In this document: piece after piece, positions 6,579 to 13,917 of the stretch | Position numbering within the stretch: the stretch's first letter is position 1 | Layout of the letters: the number at the start of each line of letters is the position of its first letter | Origin: a virus | Length of the DNA: 64,000 bases | IMG/VR virus record: IMGVR_UViG_3300018018_000001 | Location: 117,622-181,621 of that record | Direction: 5' to 3' (one strand) | Notes under the pieces: model-generated | Databases searched by the model: none | What the model was told of the DNA's origin: nothing | What the model saw: the letters and a program-made list of their open reading frames with translations, nothing else | Translations under genes and position numbers: made by a program

Positions 6579-7439
6579 ATGGAAACTAACATGCAGGAAA
6601 GGGTACTTGTTGTAAGACTACATATTAGTAGATGGTGTCCCTGGGGTTACGATCAAAAAAAGGCTGCAGAGGTAGCTACCCAAGAGGGTTCCAAGAAGGA
6701 AGATACCCATGTTACCAAGCGGAAAATCAGCAAAGATGCCCTGAAGGATATCAATGATTTGCTGAATCAGGCTTATACCTATCATATCAGTGTCACGATG
6801 CCCTCAGGTGCTGATGGAGATCGGCTGATTACTACCGACCTCTACACCGAATATTGCACCAAGATGAATGAGTTTGAAACCAAGATACCGGCAGCTTTGG
6901 ATAAATTCCTTTCTGAATATCCCACGTGGAAAGAAGAAGCCAGGACCCGCCTCCAGGGATTATTCAAGGAAACCGATTATCCCTCAGTGGAAGAAGTCAA
7001 GAAGAAATTTTCTATCCGCTATTCTTTCCTGCCTCTCCCCTCAGTCAATAACATTGTGGTCAAGTTAGTCAACGGGGATTTGGCCAACGTCCGTAAGAAC
7101 GTGGAAGAGGAAATGTCTAAGATGTCCGAAATCGCCATGAAAAGCCTGTGGGACAAAACCTATGATGCAGTGGCTCACATGGCAGAGATCCTTGGTTCTG
7201 ATGCCCGTTTACACAAGTCCATGCTGGACAACATGAATGGTCTTTGTAATGTCCTGAAGTCCCTGAATTTCACCAACAACCCTGAATTGGAAGAGATGAG
7301 GTTAAAGATTTCAGTCCGTTTGGTTGGCCTTGACCCCAATGACCTTCGTAAATCCAGGAGTGTTAGAGAGGAGGTGGCCCGGGAAGCCAAGTCAATAGCT
7401 TTGGAAATATCACAGAAACGTATGATTCGCCTTGAGTAG
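6579..7439 (+). CDS. DUF3150-like phage protein
   Basis: 286 residues, ATG with AGGAGG. Starts with HISRWCPWGYD, then a charged and helical body with KISKDALKDINDLLNQAY near 48-65, and ends in a helix rich in Arg and Glu. The overall plan resembles DUF3150 proteins of phages and plasmids; I hold this loosely. Function unknown. It is the only gene clearly closed by a strong terminator-like hairpin in this part of the window, so it may be made at high level from its own FliA-type promoter. Confidence 0.7.
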   Translation: METNMQERVLVVRLHISRWCPWGYDQKKAAEVATQEGSKKEDTHVTKRKISKDALKDINDLLNQAYTYHISVTMPSGADGDRLITTDLYTEYCTKMNEFETKIPAALDKFLSEYPTWKEEARTRLQGLFKETDYPSVEEVKKKFSIRYSFLPLPSVNNIVVKLVNGDLANVRKNVEEEMSKMSEIAMKSLWDKTYDAVAHMAEILGSDARLHKSMLDNMNGLCNVLKSLNFTNNPELEEMRLKISVRLVGLDPNDLRKSRSVREEVAREAKSIALEISQKRMIRLE

Positions 7440-7449
7440 TTTACTGAGT

Positions 7450-7527
7450 ATGGGGAGGGGCCTCCAGAGGTCTCTCAAGAGGGTATCCCCTTCAGTACCA
7501 AAGGATTTGCCCCTCCCCATTTTTTTA
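7450..7527 (+). terminator. Rho-independent terminator-like hairpin with long loop
   Basis: ATGGGGAGGGGC (7450-7461) is perfectly complementary to GCCCCTCCCCAT (7509-7520), followed by seven Ts. The 47-base loop contains smaller repeats (CCTCCAGAGG). It sits right after the stop at 7439 and overlaps the apparent start of the next gene. Confidence 0.6.
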
Positions 7528-7746
7528 GACCAATTTAAAGATGCATTCGATAGGGAGGAACACCTTGTTTCGGCTATTAAGCAATACCTCAGGACAGAAG
7601 AACAGAGGAAATGGCTTTATGATCATGATCTTTCAATTGAGGATTGTTTGAATGGAAGGTATCCTGGGGATCTTGAAGAAGAAGTGGCTGAGGTTTTATA
7701 TAAACCCTGGAATGAGATTTTAGGATTTCGTGAGTTTGGATCTTAA
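7450..7746 (+). CDS. Hypothetical protein (start uncertain)
   Basis: About 98 residues from ATG 7450; a TTG at 7432 is also open. The well-formed part is LDQFKDAFDREEHLVSAIKQYL...WLYDHDLSIEDCLNGRYPGDLEEEVAEVL. The first 25 residues are encoded by the hairpin 7450-7527, which is odd for a gene start, so translation may begin later. No family recognised. Confidence 0.6.
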   Translation: MGRGLQRSLKRVSPSVPKDLPLPIFLDQFKDAFDREEHLVSAIKQYLRTEEQRKWLYDHDLSIEDCLNGRYPGDLEEEVAEVLYKPWNEILGFREFGS

Positions 7747-7748
7747 CA

Positions 7749-7946
7749 ATGTTTTCTTATATTTTTTATATATCTCTTGGAATAATTCTTATACTGGGAG
7801 TAATAGTTATTCCGATTTATGTGAATTTGTCTGAGTCTATTAAAGAAGAGTTAGAAAAGTTAGTTAAAACATCAGAGAGGATTAAAAATATTCCAAAAGA
7901 GGTTACAAAAAATCCAAAGATAGATCGTAAGATCAGATTGGACTAA
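7749..7946 (+). CDS. Small membrane-anchored protein
   Basis: 65 residues. One hydrophobic segment, about 2-25 (FSYIFYISLGIILILGVIVIPIYV), then a charged helix (ESIKEELEKLVKTSERIKNI). It fits a membrane anchor with a cytoplasmic coiled tail. Starts 2 bases after the upstream stop. No family recognised. Confidence 0.65.
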   Translation: MFSYIFYISLGIILILGVIVIPIYVNLSESIKEELEKLVKTSERIKNIPKEVTKNPKIDRKIRLD

Positions 7947-7959
7947 AAAGGAGAATGAA

Positions 7960-8253
7960 ATGGCAAAGAGACCCACTTTGAAAGACAAAATTGAGGAAGT
8001 CAAGAAACTGAAGGAAATGAAACCTCATGTGCTCAGGCAGAGTATATTTGGGGATGACCATCATGCCGCTATTGACGCCCAGATTGAAGTCATAGATGAA
8101 TACATGGGACAGGATGACATTGAAGATAGATTCAGTGGTGAGCCAGAAAATGTTTACACAGCGGCTATGGATGCAGCCATATGGTTAGAGGGGGAAGAGA
8201 TAGACGATTTTACAACCCCATCCGAATCCTGGAAAGAACTGGTGAGGATATGA
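7960..8253 (+). CDS. Hypothetical acidic protein
   Basis: 97 residues, ATG with AAGGAG upstream. Basic N-terminal helix (KDKIEEVKKLKEMK), then a strongly acidic body with GDDHHAAIDAQIEVIDEYMG and AAMDAAIWLEGEEIDDF. No family recognised. Its TGA overlaps the ATG of the next gene. Confidence 0.7.
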   Translation: MAKRPTLKDKIEEVKKLKEMKPHVLRQSIFGDDHHAAIDAQIEVIDEYMGQDDIEDRFSGEPENVYTAAMDAAIWLEGEEIDDFTTPSESWKELVRI

Positions 8254-8495
8254 TAACAAATGCATTTCGACTTCAACCGCAAGAAACACCAGGAGGGATT
8301 GAAGATGTTATTATATTTATTATCATGTGGTTTATTTTTGTTGCAATATATCTTCTCCCGACCATTGTTTCTGTCATAAGAAAACACAGGAACATGACCG
8401 CTATCTTTATCCTGAATGTCTTACTTGGTTGGACATTCTTTGGGTGGGTAGTTGCTCTTATTTGGTCAGTATTTAAAGAAAAACCAAAAGATTAA
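8250..8495 (+). CDS. Superinfection immunity-type membrane protein
   Basis: 81 residues. ATG 8250 overlaps the previous TGA. Two membrane segments: IEDVIIFIIMWFIFVAIYLLPTIVSVI and IFILNVLLGWTFFGWVVALIWS, joined by RKHRN. The core LLPTIVSVIRKHRN...ILNVLLGWTFFGWVVALIW matches the family of small inner-membrane proteins typified by phage T4 Imm, which block DNA entry by related phages. The role here is inferred from this match. Confidence 0.8.
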   Translation: MITNAFRLQPQETPGGIEDVIIFIIMWFIFVAIYLLPTIVSVIRKHRNMTAIFILNVLLGWTFFGWVVALIWSVFKEKPKD

Positions 8496-8863
8496 TGATA
8501 ACACTAAATGAAGCTATAAAGCTTTTGAATAAATATGCACCTTTGGGAACCCCGGAAGAGATTGAGAGGGCCATATACAAAGCGGAAGAGATTATAGGTG
8601 AATATAAATCTTTGTGATCTCCTGAGGAAATACAGGAAGCTTTGGAAGGGGCTAGTAATCTTCTTGAAAGATATAAGACTTTTGGAACCCCTGATGAGAT
8701 TGAAGAGGCTTTTGATTTGGCCAAACAAGCCCTTGGGGATTTAAAAAGCTTGGATGGATATTTAAAGAGTCAGGGGATACAGACCCCAAGAGATCCAGTT
8801 ATTCCCAAGACTGCCAAGGAAGTAATTGAAATGATTTCTAAAAGAAAGATCATTTTAGACTAA
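8495..8863 (+). pseudogene. Repeat protein gene interrupted by an in-frame TGA
   Basis: One frame runs from ATG 8495 to TAA 8861-8863, broken only by TGA at 8615-8617. The protein is made of repeats: LGTPEEIERAIYKAEEII, then (stop)SPEEIQEALEGASNLL, then FGTPDEIEEAFDLAKQAL. At the TGA the other repeats have Gly, so a single GGA to TGA change explains it. Either the gene is broken, or the 40-residue N-terminal piece is made alone, or the stop is read through. The downstream part has no good start of its own. No family recognised. Confidence 0.6.
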
Positions 8864-8893
8864 ACTTTTTTTGTCTTTCTGCCGATAAGATAG
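8861..8893 (+). promoter_or_regulatory. Sigma-28 (FliA)-type promoter
   Basis: TAAACTTT at 8861 and GCCGATAA at 8881-8888 (12-base spacer), then GATAGTTAGAGAGGG and ATG at 8908. Begins the replication and recombination gene run. Confidence 0.78.
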
Positions 8894-8907
8894 TTAGAGA
8901 GGGAATT

Positions 8908-9096
8908 ATGAAAATAAGATGGGGAATTCAAATTAGGGATAAGGGACAGGTGGTTAGTATAAATCAATTCTTTTTGGATATCCCTGATGAAGAATTAGCA
9001 GTTTGTGAGACTACAGAGGAAAAGACTTCTTTGATTGAGTATTATGTAAATAAAGAATTTGAATGTAATTCCAATACTTTTTGGGAAGAAGTATGA
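8908..9096 (+). CDS. Hypothetical protein
   Basis: 62 residues, first gene after the promoter at 8861. Begins MKIRWGIQIRDKGQVVSINQFF; the rest is acidic (IPDEELAVCETTEEK). No family recognised. Its TGA overlaps the next ATG. Confidence 0.65.
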   Translation: MKIRWGIQIRDKGQVVSINQFFLDIPDEELAVCETTEEKTSLIEYYVNKEFECNSNTFWEEV

Positions 9097-9209
9097 ATGT
9101 CATTAATACCATAAATGTCTATCCCCTTCTTGGATTATTGATACTGAGTGGTCTGTTAATCATCTATGGGATAGCCAAGATAATAACCTATTTCATTAAT
9201 AGGAGGTAA
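9093..9209 (+). CDS. Small single-helix membrane protein
   Basis: 38 residues, ATG 9093 overlapping the previous stop by ATGA. Nearly all hydrophobic (NVYPLLGLLILSGLLIIYGI) with a basic C-terminus (FINRR). Likely one inner-membrane helix. No family recognised. Confidence 0.55.
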   Translation: MNVINTINVYPLLGLLILSGLLIIYGIAKIITYFINRR

Positions 9210-9211
9210 CT

Positions 9212-9427
9212 GTGTCAAGAGCATTGGTCTACAATAATGCTTCGTGTCTTAAATGTGATTGCATAGAGAAAAGAATGGTCAAGATTGGTGCTTTCATCAT
9301 GTGTAACAAATGCTTTGCGGAGGAATTTATAACCTCTGATCCTGTCTGCCAAGAGCGTAAATTATATCTCAAATGGCTAGAGGTCTACAAAAATAAAATA
9401 GAGGAGGAAGAGAGGGGAAGGTCATGA
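9212..9427 (+). CDS. Small zinc-ribbon-like protein
   Basis: 71 residues from GTG 9212 with AGGAGG upstream. Two cysteine pairs, CLKCDC and CNKC (about residues 12-34), frame a short loop as in zinc ribbons; the C-terminal half is a charged helix. It may bind nucleic acid or protein. No family recognised. Confidence 0.6.
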   Translation: MSRALVYNNASCLKCDCIEKRMVKIGAFIMCNKCFAEEFITSDPVCQERKLYLKWLEVYKNKIEEEERGRS

Positions 9428-9843
9428 AAATCAACGGGAAGATTACTCTTTTGTGTGAAGGGGATAGTGTAAAACTTGAATTGCATGATGATGATTCCAG
9501 CATAACCTTTGTTAGGGTTGAGCTTACTACTAAACAGTTTACCCAAGCTTTGGGCAGACTGGCCCATACTCCATGTAAGTCAATGGAAGTTAGGGGCCTA
9601 GAGCGGGTAGGGACAAAAATGGAAAATAAGGAATTTATTTTTGAGGTTCCTGAGGAATTACCCTATGAGAGAGCAGAACGTAACAAGATCCTTATTCCCA
9701 TTTTGTATAAAATCATTCCTGAAAGTTGGATTGCTGATATGGGTTTCAATTCTCAGAATTCCTTCTTTATGAATAAGGGGAAAAATTTTGCCAGTACCAC
9801 AATTAGGAGATGGGTTAAGATCCCCCTACCTGAAAAGGAATAG
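9424..9843 (+). CDS. Hypothetical protein
   Basis: 139 residues, overlapping the previous stop by 4 bases. N-terminal half has a beta-strand feel (KITLLCEGDSVKLELHDDDSSITFVRVELTTK), as in a small barrel or single-domain fold; the C-terminal half contains ILYKIIPESWIADMGF. No family recognised. Lies just before the split methylase. Confidence 0.7.
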   Translation: MKINGKITLLCEGDSVKLELHDDDSSITFVRVELTTKQFTQALGRLAHTPCKSMEVRGLERVGTKMENKEFIFEVPEELPYERAERNKILIPILYKIIPESWIADMGFNSQNSFFMNKGKNFASTTIRRWVKIPLPEKE

Positions 9844-9848
9844 GGTAA

Positions 9849-10256
9849 ATGATTTTTGAGAAAACTAAAAATTCCTGTTTGTTCCTGGGGGATTCTATAG
9901 AAGTCATGAGGGATAATTTCCCCTCTAATTCCATTGATGGGATAGTTTGTGATCCCCCCTATGGACTAAAATTTATGGGTAAAGGATGGGATTATGGGAT
10001 TCCGGGGATTCCCTATTGGACTGAAATACTTAGAGTGGCCAAGCCCGGGGCATACCTTTTAGCCTTTGGGGGAACCCGTAAGTATCATAGGCTTGCTTGT
10101 GCTATAGAGGATGCTGGTTTTGAGATAAGAGACTGTTTAATGTGGGTATATGGGTCTGGATTCCCCAAGTCCATGGACATAAGCAAGGCGATTAAAAAGG
10201 ATATAGAGGACCAATTAAGAACTCAGGGAGTAATAGGAGAAATTCAGTGGAAATAA
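9849..10256 (+). CDS. Adenine-N6 DNA methyltransferase, N-terminal half (split gene)
   Basis: 135 residues. Carries the catalytic motif DPPYG (about 35-39), plus GDSIEVM and FGGTRKYHRLA...DCLMWVYGSGFPKS typical of phage N6-adenine methylases of the beta order (catalytic motif first, SAM-binding motif last). It stops after EIQWK. The rest is at 10681, and an HNH gene lies between. Joining the AAA codon at 10251-10253 to GTA at 10696 would give a continuous protein (EIQWK then VTIFGKDYEI). Whether the two halves assemble as a split enzyme is unknown. Confidence 0.85.
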   Translation: MIFEKTKNSCLFLGDSIEVMRDNFPSNSIDGIVCDPPYGLKFMGKGWDYGIPGIPYWTEILRVAKPGAYLLAFGGTRKYHRLACAIEDAGFEIRDCLMWVYGSGFPKSMDISKAIKKDIEDQLRTQGVIGEIQWK

Positions 10257-10699
10257 TCTGTGATAATAAGCTTTGCGGAAAAATTTTTAAATATAAATAT
10301 GGACTAGCACACTTTAAAAAAAGTTTATCTCATTGTTGCTCAAGAAAATGTCAAAATACTACTCATGGATTGACAGGAACTAAATATAAGGAAATTTGGG
10401 ATCGTACAAAGAGAAGAGCTAAAAAGAACGAAGTTATTTTTACTTTGACTATCTATGATATCCCCCCAATTCCAGAGAGATGCCCAATTTTAGGTATTAA
10501 AATTGTAGCAAATACGAAAGCGGGACCAATTGATTCCAGCCCTTCAATAGATAGAATTATACCTTCTTTTGGATATATTCCTGGAAATGTCAGAATCATA
10601 AGTAATAGAGCTAATAGAATACGTTCTGATGCTACTTCTAAAGAATTACATTTACTTGCAGAGGATCTTGAAAGGATAGAATGTCAATATTTAAAGTAA
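10247..10699 (+). CDS. HNH-type homing endonuclease inside the methylase gene
   Basis: 150 residues from GTG 10247. N-terminal zinc-finger-like cysteines (CDNKLCGKIF...HCCSRKC) followed by KYKEIWDRTKRRAKKNE and an HNH-like nuclease C-terminus (CPILGIKI, SPSIDRIIPSFGYIPGNVRIISNRANRIRSD). It overlaps the upstream half of the methylase by 10 bases and the downstream half by 19, so almost the whole 442-base insertion is coding. That leaves no room for a self-splicing intron. The high AT content matches the other mobile genes. Confidence 0.85.
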   Translation: MEIICDNKLCGKIFKYKYGLAHFKKSLSHCCSRKCQNTTHGLTGTKYKEIWDRTKRRAKKNEVIFTLTIYDIPPIPERCPILGIKIVANTKAGPIDSSPSIDRIIPSFGYIPGNVRIISNRANRIRSDATSKELHLLAEDLERIECQYLK

Positions 10700-11739
10700 C
10701 TATTTTTGGAAAAGATTATGAAATTAAGCAAGATTCAGATGGTAAGTTTATAATGCCTGAGGAATTAAGACAGGAAGGAAAAGGTACTGGGCTGAAGCCA
10801 GGATGGGAACCTATCATCCTTGCCCGTAAGCCTGTGGAAGGGACGGTAGCGGAGAATATCCTCAAGTGGGGAACAGGAGGATTGAATATTGATGCTTGTC
10901 GAATTTCGGGAGAAACACCCTCTGTAGAGAGAAGGAAAAATAAGGCACCAGGGGAAAGTATTGGATCAACTGGATGGATAACCCCAGCTAGACCAGAATC
11001 TTATAATGAACAAAGACCTGGAGAACAATTAGGACGTTTCCCTGCCAATTTACTTCTTGACTGTATTTGTAATGAGGTAATTGAGACTGAAGAGATAAGG
11101 GTAGAGGGTAGGACAATCAGGACTCACAATAAAATCTATGGGGGTGGGAAGGGAACAAATGTAGGGGATGACCCCGGCCACAAAATAAATAATAAGGTTT
11201 TGATTCATACCAATCCCGATTGCCCTTGTTATATGGTGGATAAACAAGGTTATGAAATGGGAGTCCATAATGCTGGCCATGAAAGACATGGTATGAGAGA
11301 TATAACAGGAGAAACTAAAGGAATATTTCCTGCCCATGGAAAGGGTGGTCATAGATTTGGGGATTCAGGTGGTGCCTCTAGGTTTTTCTACAGTTCCAAG
11401 TCCAGTAGGACAGAGAGGAATCAGGGAACAGAGGGTCTTTATTGGAAAAAGGCCGATAAATCGTTTATTAGGATTGAGGTAGGGGAATATGAGGGGTTAA
11501 GGGACGATTGTAGGGCCAGGGGCAACGTACACCCCACTGTTAAGCCAATTGGCCTCTGCCGATACCTCTGCCGATTGATTATCCCTCCTGGGGGCATTAT
11601 TTTGGACCCTTTCATGGGATCTGGGTCTACAGGGGTAGCCGCAGTCCAAGAAGGATTCAAGTTTGAGGGAATTGATAATGATCCTGTGAGTTTCGAGATT
11701 TCTAAGGCCCGTATGCATTTTTTTGAAGAAAAGGTGTAA
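10681..11739 (+). CDS. Adenine-N6 DNA methyltransferase, C-terminal half (split gene)
   Basis: 352 residues from ATG 10681. The sequence from KVTIFGKDYEI onwards continues the methylase: KPGWEPIILARKP, VAENILKWGTGGLNIDACRI, GRFPANLLLD, then near the end NVHPTVKPIGLCRYL and the SAM-binding motif DPFMGSGSTGVAA. All the expected C-terminal methylase blocks are present. ATG 10681 lies within the last codons of the HNH gene, so translation is probably coupled to it. It ends in the 45-base repeat at 11725. Confidence 0.85.
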   Translation: MSIFKVTIFGKDYEIKQDSDGKFIMPEELRQEGKGTGLKPGWEPIILARKPVEGTVAENILKWGTGGLNIDACRISGETPSVERRKNKAPGESIGSTGWITPARPESYNEQRPGEQLGRFPANLLLDCICNEVIETEEIRVEGRTIRTHNKIYGGGKGTNVGDDPGHKINNKVLIHTNPDCPCYMVDKQGYEMGVHNAGHERHGMRDITGETKGIFPAHGKGGHRFGDSGGASRFFYSSKSSRTERNQGTEGLYWKKADKSFIRIEVGEYEGLRDDCRARGNVHPTVKPIGLCRYLCRLIIPPGGIILDPFMGSGSTGVAAVQEGFKFEGIDNDPVSFEISKARMHFFEEKV

Positions 11740-11769
11740 TAGTAAGACCACTTTGGTGTTATTATATAG
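11725..11769 (+). promoter_or_regulatory. 45-base repeat, promoter-like (copy 1)
   Basis: GAAGAAAAGGTGTAATAGTAA, three variable bases, then CACTTTGGTGTTATTATATAG. The same element is at 16222-16266 with only three or four differences. Both copies cover the end of a gene (EEKV stop) and lie about 30 bases before the next ribosome site. The TATTATATAG end looks like a -10 region or a phage-type promoter. Unlike the FliA-type sites. Confidence 0.5.
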
Positions 11770-11797
11770 GGTAGACTAAAAAATTAAGGGAGGATTT

Positions 11798-11995
11798 ATG
11801 AAGACCATTTACAAAGTAGTGCCGATGGAAACAGATGGATCAGTTCTGGATACTGAGAAATTCTTTAATGAATTCGGTGCCACTGGGTGGGAATTGCAGC
11901 ATATAAAGACAGATCGGACAGATGAAAAGGGCAAGCCGATTGAGGATCTTTGCGTATTTATGAAACGTGTCAAAACAGAGGAAAAGAAAGCCTAA
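11798..11995 (+). CDS. Small protein with DUF4177-like pattern
   Basis: 65 residues, ATG with GGGAGGA upstream. YKVVPMETDG...DTEKFFNEFGATGWELQHIKTDR...VFMKR resembles DUF4177-type small proteins (a compact beta-alpha fold with the GWEL motif). Function unknown. Its stop overlaps the start of the SbcD-like gene. Confidence 0.6.
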   Translation: MKTIYKVVPMETDGSVLDTEKFFNEFGATGWELQHIKTDRTDEKGKPIEDLCVFMKRVKTEEKKA

Positions 11996-13008
11996 TGAAA
12001 ATACTTGCATATGCCGACCAACATTTCAGAGAGTTTGGTTCTTTTGCTCCTTGGAACCGGGTAGACTCCAACGGCCTAACTCCTGAACTTAATAACTTAA
12101 TCAAGGGTTGCCGTTTTGTGGCTAATATGATTGCCGAATTGCAACCAGACATGGTTGTAAACCTGGGAGATATAATTAATAACCAAGAAACTGTGAGCGT
12201 GAAAACTTTGCATGGTATTCATCTTGGCCTGAAAATGATTAATAAAGCATGCGGGAAAACTCCCCATTATTGTATTCCAGGCCAACACGATTGCCTTAGC
12301 GAAACTCAAGGCATATATTCAATTAGCCCTTTGGTAGGATACTTTACCGACATTTTTACTGAGGTCATGCATGTAATCATGAAGGATGGTAGGACAGTAG
12401 CTTTCATTCCTTACATGTCTGATCCAGAAAAGATGTATAAGACTTTAGTTTCTTTGCCCTCAGAAATCAAGCTTGTCTTTTGCCACCATGATTTTGCTGG
12501 AGCTAAATATGAAAATGGGCATGAATCAGAATCAGCAACCTCTTCTGATTTCCCATTTACGATAATCGCAGGGGATATTCATTTGCCCCAATCAGTGGGA
12601 TCTGTAATCTATGCAGGATCTTTAGTCCAAAACAAGTTTCAGCAGTACAAGCTTAATGATAATGGTGTTCTTCTTTATGATACTGAAACTAGGCTCTATA
12701 ATCGGTTCCAAAATACAATGAGCAAACACTACGTTGTGGTTAATGACCTGGAAAGCCTGGGAAACCTTGATCCTGATAAAGCCATTCTGAAGGTGGTTTC
12801 AGATATTCCCAAAGAGGAAATAGAAAAGATTCTCTCAAAGTATGAATATGTATATTTCCCTCACAAGACCAAAGAGGAAGGTGATGGTGAGCGGTCGTAT
12901 TCAGAATTGAATGTGGAGAATCCGGTAGAAGCCCTGCGGAATTTTATTTCTCAGGATAAACCTGAAGCCCTTGAAACATTTAATAAGATAGTAAGAAAGG
13001 AGAAGTAA
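11995..13008 (+). CDS. SbcD/Mre11-like (T4 gp47-like) recombination nuclease
   Basis: 337 residues from ATG 11995 (TAATG overlap with the previous gene). Metallophosphoesterase motifs are clear: ADQHF (motif I, usually D-x-H), VNLGDII (GD), PGQHD (GNHD-like), FCHHDF and AGDIHLPQ (GH-type). This fits the nuclease subunit of the SbcCD/gp46-gp47 complex, which processes DNA ends for recombination-dependent replication. Its partner is at 13918. Confidence 0.88.
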   Translation: MKILAYADQHFREFGSFAPWNRVDSNGLTPELNNLIKGCRFVANMIAELQPDMVVNLGDIINNQETVSVKTLHGIHLGLKMINKACGKTPHYCIPGQHDCLSETQGIYSISPLVGYFTDIFTEVMHVIMKDGRTVAFIPYMSDPEKMYKTLVSLPSEIKLVFCHHDFAGAKYENGHESESATSSDFPFTIIAGDIHLPQSVGSVIYAGSLVQNKFQQYKLNDNGVLLYDTETRLYNRFQNTMSKHYVVVNDLESLGNLDPDKAILKVVSDIPKEEIEKILSKYEYVYFPHKTKEEGDGERSYSELNVENPVEALRNFISQDKPEALETFNKIVRKEK

Positions 13009-13009
13009 T

Positions 13010-13339
13010 ATGATTCATAGAATGGATTTCATTAACCCTGAATTTTATCCAGGAATAGGTGTCTCTGTCAGAAGAGGGGATAAGTGGTACAATAAAGCCA
13101 GGGTTGGGGATACTGTAGAATTGACACTAAAGGGATGTGAAAATCCAGTAAATTCCGCTAAGATTGTGGGAATAGCCTATCTCCCCTTTATTTTGATTCC
13201 AGAACAATTCCTTTCCTATGAGCATGACTTGACTTGTGATAACTTTGTGGGCCTATTAGAGGCCATGAAGAAGGCTTATCCCGATTTCTCAGCAGAGGAA
13301 TTAGTGACAATAGTTATATTCATGATTGATTCTGAATGA
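13010..13339 (+). CDS. Hypothetical protein
   Basis: 109 residues, ATG 2 bases after the SbcD-like stop with AAGGAG inside that gene's end. MDFINPEFYPGIGVSVRRGDKWY...GDTVELTLKGCENPVNSAKIVGIAYLPF suggests a small beta-rich fold, perhaps RNA-binding like ASCH proteins. C-terminal part includes YPDFSAEELVTIVIF. Not firmly recognised. Confidence 0.65.
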   Translation: MIHRMDFINPEFYPGIGVSVRRGDKWYNKARVGDTVELTLKGCENPVNSAKIVGIAYLPFILIPEQFLSYEHDLTCDNFVGLLEAMKKAYPDFSAEELVTIVIFMIDSE

Positions 13340-13485
13340 TCTTGAAAGACGGGCTCTATCGGGTAGTAACCGATTATTTTGTAGCTGGATTCATTATCAA
13401 GAATGGGAGGGTAATAAAGTGGGCTCCTATTCTTAATAGGAAAATTGACTACTGGATCTTTCAAGCGGAATGGGTTTGTGATTAA
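13336..13485 (+). CDS. Small phage protein with the GxVxxWAPILxxxIDYW pattern
   Basis: 49 residues, ATG overlapping the previous TGA. LYRVVTDYFVAGFIIKNG...KWAPILNRKIDYWI resembles small proteins found in many tailed phages (FVAGFVV.DGRV...CAPILRR...). Function unknown. The ATGA and TAATG overlaps on both sides support it as a real gene. Confidence 0.6.
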   Translation: MILKDGLYRVVTDYFVAGFIIKNGRVIKWAPILNRKIDYWIFQAEWVCD

Positions 13486-13598
13486 TGAATAAAGTTGATA
13501 AAGAAATATTTAGATTTAGTGGTTGGTGTTTTATTATTGGAGCCTTTGTTATAGGAATAATTTTATTTATTGTTAATTTCATAATTTTAGCTACCTAA
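13485..13598 (+). CDS. Small membrane protein
   Basis: 37 residues, ATG 13485 (TAATG overlap). One long hydrophobic segment (FSGWCFIIGAFVIGIILFIVNFIILA) after a short charged start. Likely a single inner-membrane helix. No family recognised. Confidence 0.5.
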   Translation: MNKVDKEIFRFSGWCFIIGAFVIGIILFIVNFIILAT

Positions 13599-13614
13599 TA
13601 ATGGGGAGGAAAAA

Positions 13615-13899
13615 ATGATTATTGAAAACTCTTATGGAAATGGACCAAATAAAATGCACTCCTTAAAAACAGAGCACTCTTGTTGGAGAGCTATTTATGA
13701 TGGTATAAAATCATTTGAATATAGAAAGAATGATCGAAACTATAAAGTAGGGGATACACTCCTTCTTATGGATTACTACCCTGAAACAGAGAGCACTGGT
13801 GGAGAAATTCATGCTGATATAACATATATCCTTTACGGGGGAAAACTTGGAATACCAGAAGGGTATTGTATTATGCAACTAAAAATTATTGCTAAGTAA
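13615..13899 (+). CDS. DUF3850 (ASCH/PUA-like) protein
   Basis: 94 residues, ATG with GGGGAGGA upstream. HSLKTEHSCWRAIYDGIKSFEYRKNDRNYKVGDTLLLMDY...ADITYILYGG...GIPEGYCIMQLKI matches DUF3850, an ASCH-like fold expected to bind RNA or a modified nucleotide. The E-x-R-K-N-D-R core is intact. Sits between the two subunit genes of the SbcCD-like complex. Confidence 0.82.
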   Translation: MIIENSYGNGPNKMHSLKTEHSCWRAIYDGIKSFEYRKNDRNYKVGDTLLLMDYYPETESTGGEIHADITYILYGGKLGIPEGYCIMQLKIIAK

Positions 13900-13917
13900 A
13901 GAGAGAAAATAATAAAA

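Noticed and set aside
9849-11739. Group I or group II intron in the methylase gene
   Set aside because: The insert is 442 bases and almost entirely HNH coding sequence, leaving no room for a ribozyme core.
13010-13339. Confident ASCH-domain call
   Set aside because: The order of strands is suggestive, but the ASCH core motif is not clear, unlike the DUF3850 gene at 13615.
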